In this document: one piece after another, positions 46,201 to 57,708 of the stretch
How positions within the stretch are numbered: position 1 is the first letter of the stretch
Layout of the letters: every line of letters starts with the position of its first letter
NCBI GenBank assembly: GCA_019009955.1
Contig: CM032232.1
Location: forward strand, 71,804,001-71,868,000
Source of the DNA: Riptortus pedestris
Lineage: Eukaryota > Arthropoda > Insecta > Hemiptera > Alydidae
Direction: 5' to 3'
Length of the DNA stretch: 64,000 bases
Made by a program: the position numbers and the translations under genes
The notes under the pieces: generated by a model
What the model was told of the DNA's origin: nothing
Seen by the model: only the letters and a program-made list of their open reading frames with translations
Databases searched by the model: none

Positions 46201-47893
46201 AAATAACTGCAGGAGTTATTTCTATTATTCATTAAATAGAGAAAATTGTGAAAATCTATAAAAACTGAGTGAGAATCAGACCAAGTCTATAGGGGCTTTT
46301 TTGTTGAAAATTGGGCGTACACCAAAGTTGGTAAGCTAATGTCTGCGACACCAAGATAACGTAAACAAAAATTTACAAATAACTCATCGCGTGGCATCAA
46401 AACTACAACTGTGCAAACAAATAAGTAATTGTCCCCATCAAATCCACACAGAGGAAAACAATTATAAATCAGCTAATGTGCGATTTAATTACCAATTAAT
46501 GTGATAGTAAAACACTCTCCGTTATATGGAAACATGTTATATACTTGCTAAGGGATAAATAGAGAATAGTAAGTTTAGATAAAATGTTTGCTTAAACTAA
46601 GCAAAATTTTAAAAAAAGCCTGCTTAGGCCTGTTGGAAATTGATAATTTTTTACCTTTTTTGACGCCTATAATACATAAAGATATATATTAATAGAATAT
46701 ACATTGTTTTTACTTATAAACTATGAAAACCCTATTTACTAAACGTTTAACTGGCATAATGCCATAAAGTATCATGTTGATATTCTGGTTTATAGGATCG
46801 ATTTTCCTGAATGTTCGGGTTTGTGTGGCTTGTAGTGAACGATGGGCTAACCTATTAAGGCTTCTTGCTAAATTCCTTAACATGCAACTACATACTTATA
46901 TCCCATTGATCCCTTCGCCTAAAATGTACACCTCTTAGAAACATGTGTAATATTAACAGAATGTGTTCTCTTGCTATCAAAAAGTAATTCCTTCACGTGG
47001 AGCTTTAGGTTGTGATGGTAAGAAGTAAGGTCCATTTTATTATTTAAATACAATAAATTATTATTGTGTATATATATGAGATATAATAAATGGTTAAATA
47101 TATGAAATTAAATTTAAATAATGAACTGCCTCCCAACATTACAAAGAAAAGATCTAAATCATGGAATTACTTTCTGAGGGTACTTACTGTGGGCTTTCCT
47201 GGAAGAGGTCTCAATGGGGTATGCTCAAACATTTAAATAAATTATTTACATAATTTTGGAAGTATTTCTTCCAAGGAGTTAAGATGACTAAGGTAGGTTT
47301 CCTTTCTAAGGAGTCCAGTTACCCGAACGGTACCAACCTGCGGGTATCCTTACCGTCTCACAGGAGCCTCCGTCAACGAAAAAAAGTTCCGCTCTTATCG
47401 AGGAATCCCAGAGCCAGAAGGGAAAAAATACAAGATCCGCTTCAGAGCGAAAAAATCGCTAGGACCCTAATGATCTTAGAAGTCTTTGTCGGCACATTCA
47501 AAGCTATTGTGTATAACGTTTGTTTTCCACTTTAATGGTGTCGTAAGATGTTCTTCTTAAAATAAATATGGAAAACCAAGTTTATGATGAGAACGTTAAG
47601 AGAGGCGGGAGAGGCAGGCTGTTCAATTGATTTGGTATAGTTCACAGTTCTTCCTAGTGGTACGCTTAGGCATCGTGCATTAGCATAAACGCAAATTATA
47701 AAAAGATACAATGATCGTAGGGACCAGGTGATTCTATGTTCTGGAAGTGAAACCTGAACTCTAGTAAAGGGAAGCAGGTATGAGGGGGGAAAGAACCCCA
47801 AGGGTAGAAAGAGAGATCACGAAGGAGAGTGGGAGTGAGAGGAAAAGTGGAAGAGTGAGAAGGAGAGAAGAGAGTATGTGCGTGTGTGTGTGA

Positions 47894-47940
<47 letters not shown>

Positions 47941-48370
47941 GATATGTAGATCAATTTAGATATTTAAATCTTACTGGAGCGATAAATCGTGTTAATTAAT
48001 TATGTATGTTGTCATTTTTGGGCATTAATACTGTCTAAAGATATGGTTATATGGAGCACCTAATAGGACGAGAGGGAGAGGCAACAACAAACATAGATAT
48101 GTTGATAGATGGTGCTGGGGGACGTCAATTGCATTAACTGTAACTGTTTCATCATGTAACATATAACCTCTTCCGTCCTGGATTATTAGTTATGTACTGT
48201 TGTCAGTAATACGAAAAGTTGTTGGAAGCCGTCAGAATACTATAATAAGTTCCCCGTAACACGCAATGCATGCAAATAATCTGTCGGCCAAGATTTACCA
48301 AGGTAATAGAAATGAATAAGTGTTTAACATCCATGTTTAGTACTTTCATGTTCGTAGCAAAAAAAAAAAA
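43263..48370. other. No gene or repeat family recognised
   Basis: About 5.1 kb of AT-rich DNA, the longest blank stretch. It holds a short (TA)n near 44124, a small palindrome ACCACCGGCGGTGGT at 43827, a (GA)n tract (listed separately), and weak open frames at 44364-44549 (minus), 45643-45966 (plus) and 47284-47535 (plus) without recognisable content. Confidence 0.4.
47898..47939. repeat. (GA)n microsatellite
   Basis: About 20 GA units following a GTGTGTGTGAGGGTGA lead-in. Confidence 0.95.
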
Positions 48371-49166
48371 GTCCGTCACGCAGGGGCTGCGTAAACTAAG
48401 CAGATTTCCCTCGGGAAGTTTAGTAATAGATAAATATACATACTGCTAACACAACTACACCGTGAATAAATACAAACGGAAATAAGAAATGTCTCATCCA
48501 ATTTCAATAACCTGCCGACAGGAAGCGTTAGGTTAGAAATGTAAACAAACGGGTCGTCCCGGCTCACACCGGAAAGAAAAACAATTACTGAAATATATCA
48601 GAATATAACACATTATTTTATTGAGAGCTATTTACTATATCTAGTACTGTAATTAATAATGAGTCAGAATAATTGTTATCTCAATCAATAAAATTTTAGT
48701 AGTCCAAAACTTTAAGATGGGGGGGGGGGTCGCCAGGGCATATTTGCATGTATCTCGTATAATAAAGGTCTCTTGAATACAATTTTTGGTATTTAAACTT
48801 CCAATAATGTGATTTATTATGTAGCAGAGTATTGTTTACGTAACATGAGTAGAAGTGGCGGTTTGCTGAAAACTGAAAAATGCAAATATCTCGGTTAATA
48901 TTCAAGATAGAGAATAAACGTATATAGCAATATTTATAGTAAATTTAATTTGCAATAAGATTGGTTCTATACCATTTTTCGATCCGATGCATAATAACGG
49001 AGATATTTCGAATTTTCGAAAATCCCCCCTTTAAACCCCCCCTCCCTCTGGTCCGATTTCAGCCATTAACGAACTTGATCTGTCTTTTTACATAAAACGG
49101 TTAAATATCGAGTTTCGTAACGATTAAACAAAAATTGCGACCGCTAGAGCGGTAACAGACAAATAT

Positions 49167-49254
<88 letters not shown>

Positions 49255-49376
49255 TTTTGAACGGACCTCATTTTCGTCATCTACTAGGTAGGATCGATGG
49301 ACATTTGAAGAAAAATTTCGAAAATTCCGTCATGAGTACAACCTCAATAGCTGATTTCCCTTAAGGGAAATCTGCT
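48371..49376 (-). mobile_element. AGCAG element, longest copy (about 1 kb)
   Basis: Plus strand: A run, GTCCGTCACGCAGGGGCTGC (intact 3' hairpin), AAGCAGATTTCCCTCGGG. A long extra segment of about 400 bp is partly shared with 32835 and 54388 (ACATACTGCTAACACAACTA, GTGAATAAATACAAACGGAA), with a G run at 48719-48729. The standard right module follows, then CGCTAGAGCGGTAACAGACA, a (GATA)n(TA)n microsatellite, the left module, and the perfect palindrome GATTTCCCTTAAGGGAAATC, TGCT, AAAAA. Both ends are intact. Confidence 0.94.
49166..49251. repeat. (GATA)n(TA)n microsatellite in AGCAG element
   Basis: About 11 GATA units followed by about 20 TA units in the central slot. Confidence 0.96.
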
Positions 49377-50337
49377 AAAAATATAATAAAATTATTTAAT
49401 TGAACAACCCAACAAAAAGTTTTATATCATTACAAGATGACAACACTTCAGAGACCCAAATTTTGTGAATAAACTAATACGAAATTAGCACTATGCATTT
49501 TTTAAAGCTTAATTCCTAGAAACATTCATAGCGCTACTACATTTCACCTCTTTATTAATGTCTGATGCTCAAGGTACATCAAATTCGGCGATTAAAAAAT
49601 TTGAACTTTATTCTCACGCATAAAAGTTTAAATAATAAGCTCACTAACAATCAATATAAAAATTACATACCCTAGAGCACTAATAGACCAAAACATGTGT
49701 GCGTTTGCACATGTATGTGAGCCTATAAAGACTAAGCGTTGCTAAACTGGCATATCCGTAATTTTAATAGAACACGCACTTTTACAAGGGAGAAGGGTTG
49801 TAAAGACATTCGATGGTTTCCCATTCCCTTCTGTACCTAAGTAACAGGAATGAAATCAGGAAGAGCACTCGAAATTTAAGAGAGAAGACGAGACCGAAAA
49901 CGTTAAATTGCAACCCACTCAGTAACCAGAATTTCCTGCTATGGTCTCAGTATGGCACTTTCAACCTTATTATATAAAGAATATGGTTATGCTTTACCAT
50001 TGCTAAAAGTGCTTTTAAGAATAGCTGGGAAGCACTAAAGTGAAATCAAATTACCACAACACTCTCTAAAAATGAATGTGTCAGGAAACTGATATTGTAA
50101 ATCTTATATGTAATATTTTATATTATCTCAAAATATTTTTCGAAAATTAACATAAGCCGTACTGTATTAAACTTGCCACTCAGGGACGGTGTAAGCAATT
50201 CATATTTCTCACCTGCCAAAAAGACCTTCAAATAAAGTTATCACAAGTCCTGGCTCTATTTCGTCATAAAATATAAGGTGCTACTAGCCTAGCTGTGCTA
50301 ACTTGAGATCAATGAGCTGAACATTTTATAAAAATGT
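49377..50337. other. No feature recognised
   Basis: AT-rich DNA with no repeat ends or credible frames. Confidence 0.4.
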
Positions 50338-50393
50338 TCAGAAATCGCTTCGAGGTCTCAAAAACTTATTTCCTCAAAGGGAAATCTGCAATA
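50338..50393 (-). mobile_element. AGCAG element 5' tip remnant
   Basis: Plus strand: AATCGCTTCGAGGTCTCAAA, then TTATTTCCTCAAAGGGAAATC and TGCAATAAAAAAA; a decayed palindrome and left end. Confidence 0.65.
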
Positions 50394-51365
50394 AAAAAAA
50401 GAATAGAACCTACGTAACAGAGTATTTGATTCTAAACGACAACGAAAATGGAATCATTGTTACATTGGTTTGAATATTGAAGAACTATTAAATGAAGTGG
50501 GCTGTAAATCTCACCAGGAAAATGTTACTGACCGAAGTACTTATGTTCCGCCTACAGTACTGCCCCCATTACAGCTTTAAGCTGTTGAATAATTTCGTCA
50601 AACATTCTCCTAAATTATTGAAATGTTTTACCAGAGTTATTTCATAGGCCAATGGAGTTACCAATCGAAATACTTAAGTACGAAATAAGTCAAGTCCAAT
50701 TTTCTGATTTCTATTGCCCCATCCTATAATCTTCTCAGGAGCGCATTAAATTGCACTCATGGAGTGAAATCCAATTTCCTTCTTTGACTATATGAAACCC
50801 CTTACATGACCCGAGTCTAATAATATGTGTAAAATCAATTTTTCCAATAGTTGTGTAACTGAAGCCACAATATTGTATGAGAAACAAATCGGACACTAAA
50901 GGTCATGTGGCGATTACTTCTTAAAAAATAAATATCAAGCAGCAATCAAGAATCTAGTCAGACGTTACTCAAGATGGAAGGTCCACAGTCTCTATTAAAT
51001 TTTGTAACATCACTAGAGACAAACATTTCGAAAAACACTCATATAAAAAATCGTAGAGACGTGTTGTTTCTTTTATTTAGCCCGGTATGCTTAGCTATCA
51101 TCTCATACAAAAACGGATTCATATATCATCAACATTTATTTTTATTTTTCAAAATATTGCCTTCATATTTTGTAACTTGCAATACTAGGGTCATTCCATT
51201 TAGTATTAATTACAACAATTTATAATGTAGAATAAAAATAATACTACAACGCTCCATATAAGGAATGCATATAAGGATGTAAAGAAATAATTTTATAAGT
51301 GAGGTTTTACGAATATTATATTAAAACGTTTGCAAAGACACAACAAAAAGAAAACCAAACAAAAA
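50394..51365. other. No feature recognised
   Basis: AT-rich DNA; the frame 50974-51225 has no recognised motif. Confidence 0.4.
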
Positions 51366-51415
51366 CGTCTGTAGCGCAGAGACAGCCTAAACTAAAAGAT
51401 TTCGCTTGTGGTGTA
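51366..51415 (-). mobile_element. AGCAG element 3' end remnant
   Basis: Plus strand AACGTCTGTAGCGCAGAGAC, AGCCTAAACTAAAAGATTTC and GCTTGTGG; hairpin and inverted repeat are decayed but in order. The right module is missing. Confidence 0.55.
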
Positions 51416-51449
51416 ATGACTCGCATATGAATCCACCTCACCTTCTATT

Positions 51450-51655
51450 ATATTATTATTATTTATGAACGTCCACTTTTTGCAACTGAGGCTAATTGGG
51501 ACGGGTTATCTACAGGTTACCACCATTTTCTAGCCAGGGTGGGATTTTAGGACGTTATTTAATGAATTTCGTCACTAAATAATTTCCTTTGCCCAGGCAA
51601 GAATCGAACTCGCCACTGTAGGTTTACCATTGTACTATTTTACAATTCTCCCTTA
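51450..51655 (-). mobile_element. tRNA-derived SINE
   Basis: Plus strand: (ATT)n tail, AACGTCCACTTTTTGCAACT, CTAATTGGGACGGGTTATCT, TAGCCAGGGTGGGATTTTAG, TCGTCACTAAAT, then the reversed B box AAGAATCGAACTCGCC and TAGGTTTACCATTG. Well preserved, with a tail of ATT repeats. Confidence 0.9.
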
Positions 51656-51969
51656 TTAAGATTCCTCTGTTAACAAGTCTTTTTGATTAAAATTTAACAG
51701 TAGATGGTTTTGACGAATAATACTCAAAACTGGAAAACTTAATAGTAATGGTTTGCTCCAGGCCAAAAAATAAAAACACTAATGACTAGACCACTAGAAA
51801 AAAATGTAGTGGAATACCATCGACAATATCTAAAGCATGATAATGTGTATAATTAAGTAATGTAGAGATTTTAGCCATTTTCTAAACTCCCACTACTTCT
51901 TGTCCGTGTCTACAGTTTTACAGGTAATGTTGAAACATGAAGTAGGCAATTTTACACACATACACCCAT

Positions 51970-52007
<38 letters not shown>

Positions 52008-52904
52008 TCTGCCGAATAGCCTAGTGGTAATTATTTATTATACGGACGTGCACTAGATCATTAACTGAGACTGCTGAGGAATTCTCACGTATTCACTGCA
52101 CATGTAAACTACCACATTTACAGCAACTAGTTATTGCTATTGTATGCAACTATTTCGGACAGTTTTTTGTGGTACTCTAAACTATTCTACTTATATACTA
52201 GTCAACCAGCTTTTAAAATTCATACAGGGGAAGTTTGCTTCATAGTTGCCAATCTGTAATACATTGGGCATTCCCAAAACGTTTAGCATCTCTTGTCCAT
52301 GATAGACAATAAATTATATAATTTTGCGCTCACTAGGTCTAGGGGACTTGCATCACATATATTTCTCTACTCACTTACTACTTACTAATCTAGTTATTTT
52401 GGAGGAATTTGTTGTATGTTATGTTCCTCTTGCCATACGAGAGCAGACCCAAATAGAATCCTGTTCACAGATTATAAACCTACAATCATTGGAAACATTT
52501 TCATACCATAGATCACGGATCACATCTCTTTCCAAATTTCCACCATATTATGGTACAAAGTAGGATACTGAGGCAATCCCATGTTAATAATGCATTAAGA
52601 ATAAATTACAACATTAACGAACCACCTTTCGAAATTTATAAAGTAAATCCCAAAATTTGTAACTACTTCATTTTATGTGGTCCCAGAATTGGGAAAAACC
52701 ATTTTTTTAATCACAATTTTTTATAATATGTACTGATAAATCGAGTAAATATTCTAGTAAATACACTATACTAAGTTTACAGGCAGTAACAGATTTAGAA
52801 GGAAATAAAAATAAAATTGATATATTATTTATACTGTATTCTATTTAATAAAAAGTCAAGACGACGAATCTTGACATCTTGATATATATAAGGGAAGAGA
52901 GAGA
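51656..52904. other. No gene; one (TA)n tract
   Basis: AT-rich DNA including (TA)n at 51971-52006, directly followed by CCGAATAGCCTAGTGGTAA, an A-box-like stretch without a B box. The frame 52324-52563 is not recognised. Confidence 0.4.
51971..52006. repeat. (TA)n microsatellite
   Basis: About 17 TA units. Confidence 0.95.
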
Positions 52905-53130
52905 GATATTTATATATTTCTCTGTTAACCTCAAGCAGTCATAAGTTTTGTTTAATATTAATACTTTCAAAACTTGATGGTTAAACGTTTTATTTAAAAA
53001 GAAAGATCATGTTCGTTTACAGCTCAAATCCGTCCAGAGGGAGGGGGTTCAGAGGGAAAGAATTTCGAAAATTCAAATCATCTCCGTTATTATGAATCGG
53101 ATCACCATAATAAAATTGTAAGAAACAAAT
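52905..53130 (+). mobile_element. AGCAG element, right module fragment
   Basis: Begins at the module boundary (TATATTTCTCTGTTAACCTC), then CAGTCATAAGTTTTGTTTAA, GAAAGATCATGTTCGTTTAC, a GGGAGGGGGTTCAGAGGG block and ATCTCCGTTATTATGAATCG. It stops after the ATCGG stretch. It resembles the copy at 57709 (shared CATAAGTTTTGTTTAAT). Confidence 0.8.
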
Positions 53131-53506
53131 TCTAAGACCATAAATTTAATTAGATAGTCTCGAAATACTCTTTTCATTCTTAAAAACGAAGATAAACTCT
53201 GTTTGTGGCAGCCTTCATATCCAAAATTAGTCTTTCAAGAACAGAAACATTCTGATGAACAAGTATGATTTGCCCTTTCTCGATGGTGCCCTAGGAATAA
53301 AAGTTCCTGTTTCTGCAAGAAAACGCCCTTTTTTTCAATAAATGACGTGATTGATTTACATTTGAGACGGGCATTTTTTTAAAGAAACGAGTCCGCTACC
53401 AACTTCAAGATAAACCTTATGCAGAGGATAAGCATTATATACCTATCCAAAACCTTTCATGATTTCCACAGAGACTATGTTTTATATATATATATATATA
53501 AATATC

Positions 53507-53570
<64 letters not shown>

Positions 53571-54190
53571 GGAGTGGTCGAATCTACCCATAAGATAAAG
53601 AGAGGGAATCAGTAGTAGAACCGCCAGCTTTCTTCAATATACGCACCACGCGACAGTTTCTCTTAGGCCATCATATCGACGTAAGGATCTAATTAAAGGT
53701 GGTTTACAAGTAAAGCTGTTATTAAATCGGTGTCTTTGACGGGGATGACGTGAAGTTGGTTCGGTCAATTTTGATGAGGTAACAGGAAACATTTGTATAA
53801 TTGTCTCACCTTAATGAGTCTTTTAAAGTGAGATTTAATGTTTACAAAATATCCCTTTCTATGAGGATTCTAAGCTGGGCATAATAAGATGTAATAACGT
53901 GAAACTATTAATTTCTAAAAAAGCACTTCGAACCCATTTCCCGTTTGAATTCGTTGTCCTGTCTTTTAGGCGTTAATCACAATTAAAAAGTAAATAAAAG
54001 CGCATAATAGAAACGAATAAGAACAGTTGTTCAGTAAAATCCCAATCTCTTAGTGTAACAGCGTCAACAAATTTGCTACATGCAGTTTGTTCTTTACTAG
54101 CTACATTGAAAACTTTCTGGTGGTACATACTTACCCTCGCAAATGAAACAGTTAACAATAGTCAATTAATATGATCTACTGGGTATCTCC
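53131..54190. other. No gene; one compound microsatellite
   Basis: AT-rich DNA with the (TA)n(GA)n tract at 53482-53567; no other feature. Confidence 0.4.
53482..53567. repeat. (TA)n(GA)n microsatellite
   Basis: Two TA runs with an AATATC interruption, then about 22 GA units. Confidence 0.95.
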
Positions 54191-54191
54191 C

Positions 54192-54388
54192 CTTTCTCGC
54201 AGTGATTATAGTTAACGACCCTCACTAACTATTGTAGGTATAAATGTATGCCAAGAAGATCTTAATTTTAATATTTTAGCACATGTCCCTTAAGGGGATT
54301 TACAGAGGGTTAAAAATTAATACAATTACATCTGCTTAAGTATTCTCGTTTGGAGGGAAAACATGCATAGAACAACAATTATAGAAAG
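54192..54388 (+). repeat. Long inverted repeat, left arm
   Basis: Pairs with 55390-55578: CAGTGATTATAGT, GACCCT-ACTAACTATT, AAATGTATGCCAAGAA, ATCTTAA-TTTAATATTTTAG, CCCTTAAGGG, then GAACAACAATTATA at the inner end. About 80-85% agreement by eye with a few indels. The arm contains an AGCAG-like 5' tip (TTTTAGCACATGTCCCTTAA) at about 54276-54310. Confidence 0.85.
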
Positions 54389-54530
54389 TCCAGGACGCAG
54401 GGCAGCGAAAACTAAGCAGATTTCCTTCGTGCTTTTACAATGAATAACTCTACATACTGGTAACACTTAACACCACCGTGAATATTAAGGGAATAAATAC
54501 AAATGGTAATGAGAAATCTCCCCCCCCCCC
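54388..54530 (-). mobile_element. AGCAG element, 3' part of the long subfamily
   Basis: Plus strand: GTCCAGGACGCAGGGCAGCG (decayed hairpin), AAGCAGATTTCCTTCGTG, CTACATACTGGTAACACTTA, GTGAATATTAAGGGAATAAA, ending at a C run (54520-54530). It matches the long-subfamily segment at 32835 and 48371. Confidence 0.8.
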
Positions 54531-54662
54531 GACCTTTTGACTAATAACAAAGATGAAGTACGGGCGTATCTACGTGTTCATGAGCCCTTCCTCCCTTGTA
54601 TATTTACGTAAAAAAGCAGGCCACCATAATTTGATACATACACGTATGCGCGTGTGTGTTTC

Positions 54663-54665
<3 letters not shown>

Positions 54666-54708
<43 letters not shown>
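54666..54708. repeat. (TA)n microsatellite
   Basis: About 20 TA units. Confidence 0.95.
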
Positions 54709-54711
<3 letters not shown>

Positions 54712-54834
54712 CATACACACATATAAACATAGGGGTGAAAAAAAATTCCCCCAATGAAAACTGTTCATTGTAGGAAGACCTTTATTTTCATCCCTATAGT
54801 CGATAACTCCCACTTCAAGCACCATACATATATA

Positions 54835-54837
<3 letters not shown>

Positions 54838-54883
<46 letters not shown>
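54838..54883. repeat. (TA)n microsatellite
   Basis: About 22 TA units. Confidence 0.95.
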
Positions 54884-54884
<1 letters not shown>

Positions 54885-55389
54885 ACCAGTTACAACTGTC
54901 TAATACTCAACACTTAAAAACGGGTGGAAAATGAATTCTTCAATTTAAGGCAGTTAAAAAATGTACCTATAACATTTTCATTCTTGAATCACGACACCTC
55001 ACCGTACTTTATTTACTCTTTCCTTCATGTATGTGTTGTTTATTGTAAGAACGACTTATCTATAGTACAATAATGATGTCTTAAGCAATACCTTGGAGGG
55101 GGATATCCCCTCTCTCCAGGGGTGAGGGAAGCCTAGCGGGGTAGTCGAATTACAGACGATCAACATCTGCTTGTCGGTTTTCGGAATAGAAATTACTTAT
55201 TGTACAATAAGAGACATACTTCAAAGAACACCGAAGAAGATTGTTCAAAGCGAAATAACTATAAACTTTTTAGAGCTTGTTGTCCTCAAAAAGGACCGTT
55301 AGTCTCCCCATTCTGTCCGTATGTCACACTTTCAGCACATCTCCTTCAAAACATGTTATGCAACCAATCTTTTTGCAAATATATTTTGT

Positions 55390-55578
55390 TATAATTGTTG
55401 TTCTAAGAACCCTCCCCCCCAAAAAAGAAAATACTATCGCAGATACATTTTTTTAATTTTCAACCTTCTGAATATTCCCTTAAGGGGCTTCTGCTAAAAT
55501 ATTAAACTTAAGATGTTCTTGGCATACATTTTTACCTCAAATAGTTAGTAAGGGTCATTTACTATAATCACTGAGAGA
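55390..55578 (-). repeat. Long inverted repeat, right arm
   Basis: Reverse-complement partner of 54192-54388. It contains the corresponding tip as CCCTTAAGGGGCTTCTGCTA (55478-55497). The loop between the arms is about 1.0 kb and holds an AGCAG 3' fragment and two (TA)n tracts. Confidence 0.85.
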
Positions 55579-56629
55579 AAGTTCCTCTTACCTTTCCTAT
55601 TCGGGAGCCGAAATGAGTGTAGGAAGGATCGAAAACTTTATGCCAACGACTCTCTACAATCAAACTCCACGAATAAGATGCAATAAAATAATTATTAGGC
55701 AATTTGACTTTAGCTACACCAGACAGGCATGTTCAATTGAAGAGAGAGGCAGTGGATTGCCCAGCTATTCGATTAGCAAAATTCATCAGAGTCCCTCGCT
55801 TAGACTAATGACGGCTATTCGGTTAGGGGAAAGTCAACCTTAAAGTCAATAATTCAAAGGGGAACATAGCCAGTTGAATGATGTTCTTTCTTGTAAATAG
55901 GGGCTGAGCAAACTAAGCAGATTTATCTCAAAAAGTAAAAGTTCAATGGGAACAATATTTGGTATTTATGATTCAAATAATGTGCTTCATAATATAACAG
56001 CTCAATGTAAATATGACATGAGTAGGAGAGGGTGCTAACGTAAGGCCGAAAACTATAAAATGCAAATATCTCGGTTAATAATCAAGATAATGATAATACA
56101 CACATAACAACATGTATACAACATTACATTTGTAATAAGATTGGTTCTATAAAAGTTTTCGACCAGACGCATAATAACGGAGATATTATGAATTATCGAA
56201 ATTCATCCCCTCCAAACTCCTCCTCCCCTCCAACTGGTCGGATTTCAGCCATTAACAAACTTGATCTTTCTTTTTACATAAAAAGATTAAATATGGAGTT
56301 TGGTTAAACCGCAATTTCGACGGCTAGAGCGGTAACAGACAAATATATACATATTATATATGACTCAGTTAATATATAATATACTTTACTTAACACACTA
56401 TTTACCAATATGAAATAAAGTTTACAATCGAGACTTACAAAAGAGTGTTTTTAACAGCGGTTAATACGTACCTAAAAGGGAAAGGAACTTTTATTCATAC
56501 ATGGTTTGGAAGACAGAATACTTCCTATGAATTGTGTGGTCCATTACGTTTTAAAAAAAAATTACTTTCACTGGAGTCGGAAAATACAAAAATATTTGTG
56601 AGTGAGAATGAAGCCTTACGTAACAAATA

Positions 56630-56792
56630 ATTTTATTATTAACAAATCCACAGCAACGACGGGTATAAACACTAAACACTGGGAGAGGGAAATGTCAAAA
56701 TATTGTGCAAAGTAGAGCCTTGCCAAAAAAAAAAATACCTTCATCATTCAGTCTAAAATGGATTGCTTGGCGAAGCCGGGTAAATTAGCTAG
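56630..56792 (+). mobile_element. Helitron 3' end inside an AGCAG element
   Basis: AAACACTAAACACTGGGAGA, GTCAAAATATTGTGCAAAGT and AGCCTTGCC match the last 150 bp of the Helitron at 10364-11394. The end is GCTTGGCGAAGCCGGGTAAA, TTAG, CTAG followed by T. The hairpin is partly decayed. The 5' end is not certain; sequence back to about 56360 is not AGCAG-like and may belong to it. Confidence 0.85.
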
Positions 56793-56796
56793 TATA

Positions 56797-56842
<46 letters not shown>
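56793..56842. repeat. (TA)n microsatellite at a Helitron/AGCAG junction
   Basis: Two TA runs interrupted by one CA, directly 3' of the CTAG terminus. Confidence 0.93.
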
Positions 56843-56958
56843 CGGAACGGACCAAATTTTCATTGTCTACTAAATAGGATCGAAGGAAAATGAAGAAATT
56901 TTTCAAAAATTGCGTCATGAGTACCTCCTAAGCTGATTTTCCTTAAGGGAAATCTGCT

Positions 56959-57708
56959 AAACATGAGGCTGAAAAACTAAATGAAAGTAAAATGCGGCGG
57001 AGCTGAGCTTTCCCGCTGATTAAAAACTTCCTTAATGGGTTCCCATGGTAGTGAAACCAGTCGAGGCGGCTGCCATTATACTAATTATACAATTCGGAGA
57101 GCCCACAGCAATCAGACGGAAGGGGCGTCAACATGGGAATCAGGAGCACCTAAATCGAGGTCAGACAAACATTATAAGTCATTAGAAGAGATTATTATTC
57201 TTTGTCAATCAATGGCCACTAATAATATTATGGAAAGATGATAATTTTCACCAAACACATAGTCTGAGGTTTCCCTTTACAAACTCCACACATCGTATTT
57301 CTAGTTTTAAATAATAAAACATCCTCAACCACTTTTACTTAGTAAGTAAAACAATCCAAATTCCTTTGCTTAATCCAAGAAGAAAGACCTGCATAAAGTC
57401 AACCATACGCGGGCAGCATTTGGAATATCTTTTAACACGACAATCTAAACCGGAGCCACTACAATCTTCAACCAAATTCAAATTGCTTAAGGAATGACTG
57501 AATAGATGATACGGAGGAATGTATATATGTCCAACAACAATGCCCATTCTAACACGGGCTGTTGTAGTCCAAGTTCAACCCAAAGAAAGCTCCCTCGGAT
57601 TTCACTACGAATCAGCAACGCAGAAGAAAATAAACACGGTTTACGGCGGTCCAATTGTAGTTCAGCTCATTCAATGGTATTCACTGGGTCTTACTAGAAA
57701 AACAAAAT
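56959..57708. other. No feature recognised
   Basis: Unassigned; frames at 57035-57241 and 57335-57547 have no recognised content. Confidence 0.4.

Larger units (their letters stand above)
55893..56958 (-). mobile_element. AGCAG element split by a Helitron at its (TA)n
   Basis: The 3' part (55893-56350) has a decayed hairpin (TAGGGGCTGAGCAAACTAAG), CAGATTTATCTC, the full right module and CTAGAGCGGTAACAGACAAA followed by TATATACATATTATATATG. The 5' part (56793-56958) begins with (TA)n, then GGAACGGACCAAATTTTCAT, TAGGATCGAAGGAAAATGAA, GTCATGAGTACCTCCTAAGC and the palindrome TTTTCCTTAAGGGAAATC, TGCTAAA. The interrupting sequence (about 56360-56792) ends as a Helitron. Confidence 0.85.

Noticed and set aside
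47284..47535. 83-codon plus frame rich in Arg/Ser
   Set aside because: No recognisable domain, no splice sites in frame, no repeat relation; not enough support to call a gene.
52010..52040. tRNA-like A box (TAGCCTAGTGGTAA)
   Set aside because: No B box or cloverleaf partner follows; not a tRNA gene and not clearly SINE.
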